DNA of 35,757 bases, taken from positions 1 to 35,757 of the forward strand of contig JADNYV010000350.1 of NCBI GenBank assembly GCA_015501055.1, in the 5' to 3' direction. Below the pieces are notes generated by a model. The model did no database searches. It was not told the DNA's origin and saw nothing but the letters and a program-made list of their open reading frames with translations. The DNA is from Mucidula mucida (lineage: Eukaryota > Basidiomycota > Agaricomycetes > Agaricales > Physalacriaceae). Shown here piece after piece: positions 1-10,373 of this stretch; positions within the stretch are counted from its first letter, which is position 1; every line of letters begins with the position of its first letter. The translations under genes and the position numbers were made by a program.

Positions 1-85
1 TTGCATCAAACCTTCGCGTCAATGGCACCAAGTCCCATTTGAACGCGGACGTTGACCGACTACTATAAAACCAAATGTAATCTAC

Positions 86-3000
86 TCACTTCAATGAATT
101 CTGTTGCTCTAGATGTCGTTTCCCCGGGAAACCTGTGTAACCCATTGTGTGCGCCATCTGCCGCCTCTCCTCCTTGCTTCCGCACTCTGCCCAAGTCGTT
201 GGACGAATACTTCCATGCTCAAACTGCCGAATGTCCTGGACAAAATCCTCTGCATCCTTGCCCAACCTTCTACGCTTGATGCTGTTGAACCAGATACCGT
301 TCCAAAACTATGCCTGCTCTCGGATGATTCGAGCCGCTTCCTCCAGCTTATCAGCACGCGCAAGCATTTCCTGAATCGTGTCGTCGGTCTGGAATAATCA
401 GACATGAACGGACTGATGAGTTGATCACTTACCTCCTCCTCAATCTGATCTTGTTCATAGTGGATTGGCGATGTCGCTTGATTAGCTTCAGGACTGTCAA
501 AGTCTGAATCACTGAGCTTGATGGGATCCGAACGCGTTCCGGCCGCACAATCCGTTGCATCCACCTCTCCAGGAACGTCTCCATCCCCTTCAAGACGCCG
601 GCGCTTCCCCAGAACGGTACTTGTCTTCAAAACGGTGCTCCATTCCTTTTTATTCCTGAGCATACTTTGGTCGCCGGTCCATATCTGATCATCGCCATCC
701 GTGATTGTCCCATCCTCCATATTGATGTCTTCCTGAAGCTCTGGGTGTTGGTACAGGGGCATAACGCGTCGACGGACAACCTGAGTCCAAAACTTCGGCG
801 ATGGATCTGGAACGGCATGCACAAGGTGCTTGCAGAGGTGGTGTTCATGGTACATCTGTGATCCACATCGGCAGGTCCAGGACTCTACATCGGTATGGTA
901 TTCCTCCAGCGACTCCGGGCGGACGACCTTGCTTTTCAACAGCTTCCACTGAGCCTTGAAACAAATTTGGAATGGAGTGAGAGGCTTAGACCGCCCGAGA
1001 CGGAATTCCTGCGCGTGTAAGTCCATTTTTGACATGTAGGAAGGAGTGACGTCGTAAATGAGGATGTAGACCAGATGGTCCAGTCGAGGATGAAGGAGAT
1101 AATGGAGCTGATTATGCTTCAATTGCTTGAAGAAGTTCTCAGCAATCATAGTCGTGCGAAGCCGCGTTACGTATGGTGTGGTCGAGCGCGCCCAGAGTTT
1201 CCACATTGTTGGACAATACCACGAGTTCCACATGTAGGCCCATACCTCTCGTAGCCCTCGTTGAAAACAGAAGCTATACATATCATGAACAGCCTGCCAC
1301 TGGATGACCTCTGCCGATTGCGTTGTTCCATCACGTCGTGGGAATACTGGATGCTGGCAGAAGTGTTTTGTGAAGAGATGAAGAAGAGGTTTTCGATGCC
1401 AGGCAGGGCAGAATGTGTATGTGGGATCTCTGGTCGCTGTTTCACCCGCCTCAAACATCCAATCCATCCTCCTGATCCTGTTCGATGTCATCAAGACCAT
1501 CAATGATATCGTTGAGGTCGCCCGACTCCGAGTCGAGATCCTCTTCAACATCCTCGGAAGAAGAACCGGACCCTTCTTGCAGCATTTCACGCGCTCTATA
1601 TTCCCGAACGGCTTCTCCATTGAGGCGAAGCATGATTGGTGCGTGTACCGGTGCCGTATCCTGTAGAACACCGTTAAGTCGCACCGTGACTCGAGGAATA
1701 GGCGCTGGCGCGACATATAGATTCTAAAAACTGTCTGTTAGCCTTGAACGAAATAAGAATTACTAAACTTACTACTGTATCAGCCGGATTCATCTGCGCA
1801 ATGGGAAGAAACTTTGGATCAATAAAACTATACTCCCGATGTGCCTTCACTGCATCGTAGGGAGCCGGTTGCCGACGCAGAATGGCCAAGCGTGTCTTGA
1901 TAGCGCGGAGGCAATGCCAAAAGCATAGCTGATGCTTAGCATCTGGAAACCAACGAATGAATGAGTTGATCTCTGTCCGATCCTTGTCTGTAAGCGTGGC
2001 AATGACTTTCTGTAACCATTTTGAACGGAAGTACTCAAGCATGGCTTCAAGATACTTCTGTTTTCCATCTTCGCGTACAGTGTGGTTCACCTCCGACTGG
2101 ATGAGAAGGTATCCAAGCGGACAACCAGAACCGTACACCTCGCCTAGCAGAACGAAAAGCTCGAACTTGTCTTTAGTTGTGTTCCCTAGTTGTGTTGTCG
2201 TCAGTACCCTCAAACAGATGCGCAAGAAAGGAACAACAACGAACAAGTAGAATCAAGTGCAATCTCACGGATTTTACCGCCCCATTGGCGCAGAGTCGGA
2301 GCAAGGGACCAGGATAGAGCTGTAAACCCATCTGAATCGTGTTGAGGTAAAGGAATGGGGTCAATCTCATAGAGACGTTGTTTCTGATCCGGCGAAGCCT
2401 TAAGTTTTGCAGCTTCCTCAATAAGTATCCGAGCTGATTTGACCTCGTCGTCATCGCGTTTCCATTTCCTGCTCGAGAGTTCTGACCAGATGGAATAAAT
2501 TGCTTTGCGGCTGTATGATGCAGGCGGGCCGAACTTCTTGAGAATCATATCCCAAATCTAGTCCAAGCCTTGTCAGTCAAGTAGTATAAGTGCTCAATAA
2601 AGAACGAACTTGTCCGGGACGCATCTCCACATTGTCATGAACAAATTTCTTCACCTCATTGGGTATGTCAATGTGCCAGTAGGGTGCATGATCTTCTTCG
2701 TGTTTGAGCCGAACCAGTACATCATTTGCGCCTTCGGAGATGGTAATGAAGAGCCACCCATGGCAGTCAAAACTGTCCATCTGTATCTTGTTGTGGCGGT
2801 GCTCAGTTGATGAGGTCTTCTTTGGCTTATGCTGGCGGTTGCATTGTTGCGAGCAGTTGTACTTAAATCGCGTCGTTGGAGTTCGTTTATGTTCATACTG
2901 TGATTGGTAGCTAGACATATACATAAGTCTAAGATGTATAATAAAGAACACTAAGACGTACATGAACCGGTACTTCATCTCTTTCCAAATGAGCTCAGAC

Positions 3001-3442
3001 AGCATATCTGACTTTTCTCGCAGGCTTGAACCGTGGATTGACGCAATATTCACGCATGCAGTGATGGATACGACATGATCCTGAGCCCTTACGATGGATA
3101 GGAACTGCTCCAGGGCAATTTTGGTTAGATCAAGGTATGCGGACGCGTCGTCTTCCTCCTCCGAGTCGCGTGAGTCCGGAGTAACACCATCAGCCGGAGG
3201 ATTGGTCGCGTTCTGCGCAGTCCGCGTGGATTGTGGTTGAGAAGCATTCTCCTTTTTAAGATATTAGTAGGAAACTGCAGTGGTTTAAGGTAACCAGCCT
3301 TGTTTTTCACAGCCCGTGCTTTTTGCTTCTTCTCCAGGCATACAATACAGTTTTTGCTATAGCCATCACGTTGACGTTTGAACTCGGACATTGGCTTCGG
3401 GCGTCCATGACACGTTCCACAGACTTGGGTCTTGGGCTCCAT
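86..3442 (-). pseudogene. MULE-type DNA transposase with SWIM zinc finger (decayed)
   Basis: Cut-and-paste transposase of the Mutator-like (MULE) family. I read seven exons on the minus strand: 3442-3311, 3251-2962, 2910-2610, 2557-2245, 2185-1773, 1723-433 and 388-86. The N-terminus has a Cys-rich CxxC...CxxC module (CGTCHGRPKP, CIVC). Exons 4-5 hold the DDE core: a first Asp in ALDSTW, then TDKDRTEINSF and the CFWH motif. Exon 6 has the SWIM finger CRCG...LCKHLVHAV near 890-780. An acidic stretch follows the core at about 1620-1470. The introns splice in frame, but two lesions are visible: a one-base frameshift near 1465 (the acidic frame ends, and WMFEAGE opens in another frame) and an in-frame TAG at 310-308, after which the same frame stays open to 86. 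I therefore call it a recently broken copy. Terminal inverted repeats were not found; the 3' end lies near the window edge. Confidence 0.85.
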
Positions 3443-3783
3443 GTGGGGAAAGAAGGCAGATTCGCGAACAAGACGCGTCGAGAGAAAGGTACCGTGATGC
3501 TTTATTATGTAAGTCCAATCAGAAACGAAGCCCAAGTCCAACTCAAGTCAGTGATGCAGCTCAAAGATCAGCCGTTGGCTGAGATGAACGGGGAAAGGTC
3601 ATCACAGTGTCCTATTATGCAGTATATACCTCACAGTTAAATATAACATACTTTCTTTAACTACCAAAAATTGTCGGCGAACAGTATTCACGACGACAGA
3701 CTTGAACACGTGCGTCCGGCTACCACGGGACCGGTGCCGATCAATGACGTCAGCGGAAAACCTGGTGGGTCAATTGCATTTCC
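3443..3783. other. Intergenic stretch upstream of the MULE gene
   Basis: This stretch lies between the MULE start codon and the hairpin. The MULE frame is open upstream of the chosen ATG to about 3541, but the Cys-rich module begins right after the ATG at 3442, so I placed the start there. I see no other gene and no clear terminal inverted repeat. Confidence 0.4.
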
Positions 3784-3946
3784 TGTGCAGAGGCCTCTGA
3801 AAACGCTCCCTACCCTCGGAATCCGCGTTTACATCGAGTAAACCACGTGTTGTCATGGACCATACAGGCAATGGTCTCAATGACGGCATTGATCGATGTA
3901 AACGCGGATTCCGAGGGTAGGGAGCGTTTTCAGAGGCCTCTGCACA
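3784..3946. repeat. Perfect 54-bp inverted repeat (hairpin) with captured RT fragment as loop
   Basis: Arms 3784-3837 and 3893-3946 are exact reverse complements over 54 bp. The outer part of each arm contains the 12-bp palindrome CAGAGGCCTCTG. The 55-nt spacer (3838-3892) matches 6986-7039 of the reverse-transcriptase gene in this window at 51 of 54 positions and would encode the block VMDHTGNGLNDGI. Two of the three differences are CpG to TpG. The arms have no other match that I found in the window. The origin is unknown; it could be a foldback element, a hairpin made during double-strand repair, or an assembly artefact. Confidence 0.9.
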
Positions 3947-5154
3947 CTCCACACCCCACCTTACCCCTTTACCCAACTTCCTACTCAAGGGAGTTCAATG
4001 AGACAGCTTAAATCAAGTCAAACACTCATTTCACTCTAAAGCTGTATCATGTTCGCTCTCTGCTGCTCCTACTGCAGCCAGCCCACTCTCTGGGCTCTTC
4101 CTGGACTTACCCAGCCTGTGTCTGGTGTTGTAGTAACAACAGAGGCCACTCACAGGGCGCCCTGGGAGGTTTAGGCAAGAGTTCACACACTCTGCCTCTT
4201 TGTCTCTTACCATCATCATCTCACAGAGACAAGCAGTTTGTGATTCCTCTGGTCCTCTTGCTCAGGACTGATGCCATACACCTCTAGAGCACTGTCTGAA
4301 GCCGCCTACCCAGCCCAAAACCAGTCCAGACAGGTGCAAAGTGCCCATTTTGAGGGAATTCACACTTTTGCTCTCCCAGGCAAGCACCACTCGCTCTACT
4401 CGGTCCTCCTGCTCAGGACTGATGTACTGGCACCCTAGAACCCTATTGGAAGTGTCCGCTCCGGCCCCAGAGCGCTAGCGCTCCCACTGCTCTCCCTGCT
4501 TCCAGTATGTGCCAATGTCTCACATCCAGCTCTTCAGAGCTGATGCCCATTTTGTGCCCAGATACCCATTCCTTTCCAAAGGACTCCTTCTCAAGGACAT
4601 TCTGTAGGCTATCTGGTCACAGGTGCGCTCTCTGCACCCTCTCACTCCCCTCCAGCTAACCTGTGTTATCTGGTCACAGTTAGCTCCGCATTTTTGTGTC
4701 CTTTCCCTGTGGCTACACCACACATCCCTCTCCAAGCGGCTCACCACCGCTTATCGAGCTCAATACTCCGCTCAGCGTGCTATCCCTCCCTGGACTCGGT
4801 ATCCTCCTTGTACTTCCTTGTCATCGTCGATCAGTGGTACAGCTCAACCTGTGCTTGCGACCACGTTCAACACCCGGTTGTACAGCGTGTGCCTGACTCC
4901 TACCAAGGAGTGTAAATCAGGGCGCTGATTGATAGACGAGTTCGCTCTCTGAGTGTTCGATAGGCTTGGTTAAGGATCGGTCGGTACCCAGCTCAGGCGC
5001 CCTCTATTCGCTTACAACCTGGGTGTTCTCTTTGCGAGGGCATTCGCGTTCTGAGTGTTAGACTGGCCAACAGGCAGCAAGAGGGCGAGAAGCCTGCGCA
5101 GACAGCCTTAGGTGCACATTCTGCTGACAACGTTCCTGAACCAGGAAGCGGATC
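3947..5154 (+). other. Non-coding 5' region of the DIRS/Ngaro-like element
   Basis: No coding frame is convincing here. The stretch is pyrimidine-rich and contains degenerate direct sub-repeats. A GCTCAGGACTGATG unit occurs at about 4260 and 4411, TATCTGGTCACAG at about 4610 and 4668, and a TCTGAGTGTT unit at about 4948 and 5050. It leads directly into the gag-like start codon at 5155, so it is probably the untranslated leader or terminal repeat of that element. Its outer boundary cannot be placed because the other end of the element is truncated. Confidence 0.45.
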
Positions 5155-6507
5155 ATGTCTGATGTTGACGAGCTCAATGGTATCTCTCGCAATCATTCAC
5201 CTCCTCGCCCCCATTCGCCCTATGATCAGGATCCAGACGAGCGCGAAGCGATTCGATTGCGCGCTGAGCAGCTTCAGGACCTCGTCAAGCGGTTTGCGGA
5301 TGGGTCTATCAAATCCCAAGGCGAGTTCTTGCAGCTTGCGCGCAAAACCGGCGTGTCTGCTGGCGAAATGGACGACTATATCGAACAAGTCGCCCAAATC
5401 ATTGAACAGCGCAAGAAGCCGGACAAGGCTCCCGAACACGATAGGACTCCTGAGCGCGATGCTACATTCCAACGAGAGCTGGATGAAGAGGCGCAAAGGC
5501 ATGCCGTTGAAGAGGCCGCTTGGGCCGCGTTCGCAGCGCAGCTCAATGCTGCTGCTGCTACAGCGCCTGCCGCGCAGCCCGCTTCAGCCGCCGGACCCGT
5601 GGCTGGTCCGTTATCAGCTTCATTGCTCTCTAGGCTCCTTGGAGCAGAGTCTACTCCGTCCGGCATCTCTGCTTCAGTCCTCGCTGCAGCTCCGCATCTT
5701 GCGCAGCTTGCAGCTCCCTCCAACCTCACTCCTCATATCGAGGAGACTCAGCGCATTCGACGTCTCCTCACTACTAAGAAGGACATCGACGCTATCATCA
5801 ATGCGTGTCAGATGCAGTCACTCCATGATCCATTTGCGCGCTCCTTCTGGCGTTCCATTGTGCTGGAGCAGTATGTGGATTTTGAGAAGCTCTTTGCCTC
5901 CATTCACTCTGGCACAAATCAGCAGGAGGACACCAAGGACTTTGCCAGTGGCTACGTCATCATGCGCAAGGACTAGTCCACTGCTCGCCGCACCCTCACC
6001 CAAGAGTCCGAGTGGACACGCGTCTTCGATGTGTATGCCACCGGTGTTGGGCTCATCTACCCTCACCGCAAGGACGAACTCCGGGGTTACCGCGCGCTCA
6101 TCATTGAGCTGTTTCGCGCTACACCCTCGAATCCAGCGTTCCCTATTCGCTGTGATAAGGAGACTCGCATTCGCTATGCTAACTCTCCTTTCCATCTCGA
6201 TGATCGCACTGCGCTCCAGCTTCCTCTTCTCTCTGAGATGTTGCGCACCTCTGAGGGAGCAAATCCTCGCAAGCGGTCCTCTGACTCTGGCAGCTCACAG
6301 TCTGCGACGTGTCGTCGCATTGTTTGCCAGAATTGGAATCTGGGTAAATGCTCATCTCCGTGCTCCGCAGGCCGTCTTCACGGTTCTTGCAGTGAGTGCA
6401 GAGGAAAACACACAGCCAAGAGCCAACCAGCCTGCCTCATCCTCCTCGAAGCCAAGCGAGCAGTCGCTCGTTCAGGAGCGAGTTCAGGCGGCGCTGATGA
6501 AGCCTAA
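5155..6507 (+). pseudogene. gag-like ORF of DIRS/Ngaro-like retrotransposon, interrupted by TAG
   Basis: Nucleocapsid-like protein of the retroelement that continues into the RT region. The frame from the ATG at 5155 is acidic and charged over the first 120 residues, then Ala/Pro-rich (residues about 120-180), then a helical region (LTTKKDIDAIINACQMQS). An in-frame TAG at 5974-5976 interrupts it. The same frame is open on both sides (292 codons to the ATG at 6031) and runs to 6507. The distal half ends with a Cys/His cluster (CQNWNLGKCSSPC...CSECRGKHTAKSQPAC) like the zinc motifs that close gag-like proteins in these elements. One base change would explain the stop. A long overlapping frame (5162-6664) is a shadow. 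Confidence 0.7.
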
Positions 6508-7857
6508 GTTGTTGAAGTGTGAATCAGACGCTGTACCACCACCACCACGCTTTAAGCGCGGTTATGTATTTACTACCAATGTACTTACACTGCTCCTCCG
6601 CTTCCTTTACCTCCTCAGCAAATTCTCAACGACTCCTCCATCCAGCAGTCTCTTGCTGCAGTAGCTGACTACATCAAGGTCAGCACACCTATCGACATTG
6701 ACCGCTTTGAGCGGCTTCTTGCCAAACATCCCAATCAGCCCTTTGTGAGCTCTATCATCCGCTCACTCCGTGAAGGGTTCTGGCCTTTACACAATGGTCA
6801 GTGGGAAGCGCACCTCAGAGACAAGATTAGAGACAACTCCTCTACTGAGGAGTGCGATCTTGTTGAGCTGCGCAAACAGCGAGATCAAGAAGTTGCTGCT
6901 GGCCGCTGGTCCCCTGCGCTTCCAGAAGGCTTTAAGCTCTTGCCTGGAATGCGCCTGTCACCCATGTTTGTGGTCTGGCAGAAGGGTAATCCACGCGTCG
7001 TCATGGACCATACAGGCAATGGTCTCAATGACGGCATTGCCAGAGCCGATGCCAAAGTCAAGTACGACGATATGCACTCCTTTGGGCAGGTACTGCATGA
7101 CGTCCTACAAGCTCATCCTCACGAGGAGATCCTGCTTTTCAAGAGTGACATCTCTAAAGTGTTCCTCAATCTCCCCGTTCATCCCATTTGGCAGCTACAA
7201 CAGGTTGTCATTGTCGACGGCCGCTATCACATTGTGCGCCGTCTCATCTTTGGCAGTCGTGCATCACCATACTGCTGGTGTTCGTTCTCTGGCCTGGTTA
7301 ACTGGGTTGCTTGGGAGCTAGATATACCAGATCTGCACGACTACATGGATGACTACTATGGCTGGGACACCAATCACAATCTGGTGCTCTTTCATGGACA
7401 GCGACGTCCCCGACGTCAAGTCCAGCTTCTCCTTCTGTGGGACTCTTTGGGCATCCCATACAAAGATAAGAAGCAGGAACACGGTCCTCAGCTAAAAATC
7501 ATTGGTTTCTGGTTAGACACTGTTCACGGGTCTATCTCTCTCTCACCAGACTCCATTGCGGACATGATCACCACCATTCAGTCGTTCTTGTCCCAGCAAA
7601 AGCCTTACTCAAGGAGTGGCAGTCCTTGGGTGGGTATCTCAACTGGGCTCTTAATGTGCTGCCTTGGGCACGGCCAGCACTTACAGAGCTCTACCGCAAG
7701 ATGAGCGGTAAAACACTGCAGTACAAAGGCATTCCATTGAACATTGAGGTTAGAGCAGATCTCACTTGGTTTGTCAATGCATTACAACACTGCATTGGAG
7801 TGCGCTTTGTGAATGCGCAGGCGTGGGATGACTCTGAGGCTGACTTCACATTTTTTG
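6508..7857 (+). pseudogene. Reverse transcriptase region of DIRS/Ngaro-like element, frameshifted and 3'-truncated
   Basis: RNA-directed DNA polymerase domain. The main open stretch is 6556-7704, with the blocks RVVMDHTGNGLNDGI (about 6995-7039), LLFKSDISKVFLNLPVHP, RLIFGSRASPYCW and an intact catalytic YMDD at 7342-7353, followed by the thumb-like block LKIIGFWLDTVHGSISLS. The block style (VMDHTG, LNWALNVLPWARPALTELY) matches DIRS/Ngaro-type elements of Agaricomycetes; that classification is from memory and tentative. Lesions: a frame change near 6555-6590 (PPPPRFKRGYVFTTN in one frame, LPPQQILNDSS in another) and another near 7605, after which NWALNVLPWARPALTELY continues. The homology fades at about 7857, where an RNase H-like block should begin. 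No tyrosine recombinase gene is present. Confidence 0.75.
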
Positions 7858-8157
7858 TGTTCCTTCCCACCTCTCCCTTAGTAGATACATCTTCATGTAT
7901 TAAGTATGCCAATCTTAGTTGGACCTTATGACCATCACACTGTGAATCCCCCACTTTTTCATGGCATCAACCATAGTATCTGAACCTGCACAGGTGACTC
8001 TCCTCTTCTTTGTCATAGTTGTCGAGCGATGGTCCCAGAGAGTTCAACCGTAAACAGCCACAGAAGGAGACGTCCGACGCAGAACAGCCATTGTGTTGAC
8101 AAGTGGAATGGATATTGTGCTTATAGTACTGCCCGAATTGGAGTCGGTACACTTTAT
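7858..8157. other. Debris between truncated RT element and inverted repeat terminus
   Basis: No coding content recognised. On the minus strand a 90-codon frame runs through 7967-8239, but it begins inside a repeated terminus and has no familiar motif, so I do not call it a gene. Confidence 0.4.
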
Positions 8158-8244
8158 GTACAGGCACTTTAAGATACGCTGAATTGATGGGGCCCTCGGG
8201 GTCCAGTTTTGACCTAATCTTGTGTGATCTAACAAGCATAGGTT
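8158..8244 (-). repeat. Unknown repeat terminus, inverted copy
   Basis: Reading the minus strand, the sequence starts CTATGCTTGTTAGATCA and continues through a GGTCAAAACTGG-like core and GGGCCCC to TTAAAGTGCCT. The same sequence occurs in the opposite orientation at 9491-9573, with scattered substitutions. The homology of both copies begins at the same base, which suggests the true end of a mobile element rather than a random break. Its family is not recognised. Confidence 0.65.
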
Positions 8245-8865
8245 GGCCACTGGAATTCTGGAAACACTATTTGGGGGCGCCTCCCACCTTGTAGATATCA
8301 TTGCCAATCACAAGAACCTTGCGTACTTCACTAATTTGCAGAAACTAAGCCACCGCCAGACGCAATGGGCCCTCTTTTCAACTACACCCTAACTCACAAA
8401 TCTGGAACATCTAATCACAGCAACCTGCTCTCCCGCCGTGCAGATCATAAAGAGGGGGTTAAGGAGGATAACTCAAACACAGTCTTACTGGATTCTAAAT
8501 TCTTCCGGATTCGGGCAATACGGCCAGGTGTGGTTACTTTAATTGGAGATGCAGAGTTGAGGAGACATATTTGAGAATGTTCAGAGAAGGATCTTGAAGT
8601 CTGTGGTGCATTAGACATGATTACTAAAAATGGTTCCTGTTTGATGGTTAAAAACCTACAGGAGTGGAACTATAAAGACGGCTTTATTCGGCAAGGTCTA
8701 TGTTCCAAATAATCTTAAACTTTGAGGTGACATAGTCAAAATGCACCACAATCTTGTCGTCCCGGACACCCAGAGCGCTTCAAGACATACAAGCTTCTCA
8801 GTTGAGAGTTCTGGTGGCTAGGCATGTCAGTCTTTGTTTGAGATTATGTCAATGGCTGCGCTACT
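8245..8865 (+). pseudogene. Ty3/Gypsy RNase H to integrase zinc-finger remnant
   Basis: Decayed plus-strand pol fragment. In changing frames it reads LEFWKHYLGAPP, then HKNLAYFTNLQKLSHRQTQW (RNase H C-terminus, usually TDHKNL.YF...NRRQARW), then an SRRADH linker, then WNYKDGFIRQG and HPERFKTYKLL...EFWW (integrase zinc-binding N-domain), ending YVNGCAT at 8865. Several in-frame stops and at least one frameshift are present. It is cut exactly at 8865, where an RT fragment from another element begins. It is colinear with, and may be the missing middle of, the plus-strand Gypsy 3' end at 16364-17367. Confidence 0.7.
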
Positions 8866-8985
8866 GTCTCATCTTTGGCAGTCGTGCATCACCATACTGC
8901 TGGTATTCATTCTCCGGCCTGGTTAACTGGGTTGCTTGGGAGCTAGATATACCAGATCTGCACGACTACATGAATGACTACTATG
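8866..8985 (+). repeat. 120-bp duplicate of the RT catalytic region
   Basis: It matches 7241-7360 over 120 bp with four substitutions and no gaps, and in the same orientation. Three of the four differences are G to A, one of them CpG to CpA. One change converts the catalytic YMDD to YMND (8967-8978). Homology starts and stops abruptly: the left side is Gypsy integrase, and the right side is unrelated sequence. Confidence 0.9.
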
Positions 8986-9173
8986 TGCATCTGGGTGTTT
9001 AGACATGTCCACATCCATGAGGACTCCCATGTCAGGGGCCAGAGCTCAGGCAGCTGAAGTAGGCTGAGGCACTAATGTTGAATCTATGCTTGTTAGATCA
9101 TACAAGGTTTCACTACATTCACAGTTAAAAATACTATAAAAAAGGTTTTTATTATTCTAATTCTCATTCCAAC
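8986..9173. other. Debris including a short third copy of the unknown terminus
   Basis: At 9085-9109 the sequence CTATGCTTGTTAGATCA followed by TACAAGG repeats the beginning of the termini at 8244 (inverted) and 9491. The similarity ends after about 25 bp. The rest is AT-rich with no coding signal. Confidence 0.5.
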
Positions 9174-9491
9174 TATCACAAATTGCCTCTATTCTATTGC
9201 TCACACCTCGGTCCACCTCATCATTGTGTCAACACCACACTCTTCCATCATCACATATCACATGCTCTGGGTCCGGGCCGCACTGCCTTAGCCAAGCCTG
9301 ATCCAGGTATAGCCCATTAGCATAGCCTGTCACCTGTCCATTACCCCATGACACAATCCACACTGCCTCTTGTTTAACTTTGAGCCATTCTATTGTTTAC
9401 ACAGTCACAGACTCTTTATATATATATATACAGTCTTTTTAGGTAGATTCCTCAGTTTGTCAACGTCATCTTTACACTGTTTGGTAGCCCT
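9174..9491 (+). repeat. Truncated LTR of the plus-strand Ty3/Gypsy element
   Basis: It is homologous to 17360-17696 almost throughout (from TATCA..AATTGCCTC to CACTGTTTGGTAG), with substitutions and one indel of about 17 bp where the right copy repeats an ACACCACACTCTTC unit. The right copy directly follows the polypurine tract of a Gypsy pol gene, so this is its LTR. This copy is cut at 9491, where the unknown repeat terminus begins. A (TA)n run lies at about 9419-9430. Confidence 0.8.
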
Positions 9492-9573
9492 ATGCTTGGT
9501 AGATCACACAAGGTTAGGTCAAAACTGGACCTCAAGGGCCCCATTAATTCAGTGTATTGTAAAGTGCCTACTA
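9491..9573 (+). repeat. Unknown repeat terminus, direct copy
   Basis: It begins TATGCTTGGTAGATCACACA and is the reverse-complement counterpart of 8158-8244. Similarity stops at AAGTGCCTAC, just before a (TG)n run at about 9580-9592. Confidence 0.65.
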
Positions 9574-9846
9574 TGCTATGTGTGTGTGTGTAGTGGAGGG
9601 GTGGATGGAGGTGCAAAAGGATGTTTATGAAACACAAGATGAGGAAGGTTTTTAAGTAGAGGTTTTATTTTGAACTGCTAACTGCTAAGCAACACGTACT
9701 GCAGGATGATCATGTATATAGATCTTCCACGCAGAGGATGACCAACGGCCTAGGGCTTGAAGTATGGTCTCAGAGAGTCCAAGGGATGCATAGTGTGTCA
9801 TACCCCCAGAACGAACTAAGTGACCACCAAAGTCTTTGCTCACCAG
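9574..9846. other. Unassigned sequence left of the minus-strand Gypsy element
   Basis: No coding frame or family recognised. It does not contain the integrase sequence expected if the Gypsy element at 9847-16363 were a simple insertion into the integrase that continues at 16364. Confidence 0.4.
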
Positions 9847-10373
9847 TATTAGCAACTGATTATAGCCACAAGACTAAACCAGGTACCACAGCAAGAACTA
9901 ACGGAGAAAGTGTTCGCGTTCGTAGAACTAGGCTAGGCCAGGTGTATAAACAAGATCGGAACTAAAGTACAACAATGCTATACTACTGCTTATGTACTAG
10001 TAAGTCTGTGTTTGGGACTCCTTGTCCATACATATTTCCGCTAGGAATGGCTTCACGCCCTTGACCCAATGTTGTATGCTACTAGTCCGTGAAACCATTA
10101 AATACAAGTGGTAACTGCATGTAAGTAATAATACTGAAACAACCATGTGTGGGTAGTGTGTATATAATAGGAAGTCCATGAGGTATCGGCATGTATGATG
10201 TTATTCATGTGTTTGGCATGTGTCCGACATGAGTACGGCTTTGGTAATGAAAAGGAGTGTGATTGGTGATAAAACAGATGATGAAACAGTCCGTTGGTTG
10301 ATAAGACAAGTCCCGATAAGATATGATGAAGATGTGAAAATGTGAAAATGTGAAAATATGGCGATTTATAACA
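9847..10373 (-). repeat. 3' LTR of the minus-strand Ty3/Gypsy element
   Basis: 527 bp, homologous along its whole length to 15836-16363. On the minus strand it starts TGTTATAAATCGCC and ends GTTGCTAATA; the partner ends CTAACA, so the terminal TG...CA is eroded at one base here. It is directly preceded, on the minus strand, by a purine-rich polypurine tract AAGGAGGGGGTGA (10374-10386), as expected for a 3' LTR. It has three TGAAAATG-type units near 10335-10358 where the partner LTR has two. Confidence 0.9.

Noticed and set aside
3784..3946. Hairpin as a transcription terminator or pre-miRNA
   Set aside because: Eukaryotic nuclear DNA does not use such terminators, and a 54-bp perfect stem with a 55-nt loop derived from an RT gene does not look like a fungal milRNA precursor. 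No flanking promoter is evident.
4231..4470. CRISPR-like or satellite array
   Set aside because: There are only two degenerate copies of a short unit with irregular spacing; they are sub-repeats of a retroelement leader.
5162..6664. 500-codon open frame overlapping the gag-like gene
   Set aside because: It is Ser/Leu/Arg-rich low-information sequence in the shifted frame of a GC-rich gag; the motifs are in the other frame. Only its distal end (PPPPRFKRGYVFTTN) seems to be real RT polyprotein sequence after a frameshift.
7967..8239. 90-codon minus-strand frame
   Set aside because: It begins inside a repeated terminus and has no recognisable motif; its direct partner at 9491-9573 does not keep the frame.
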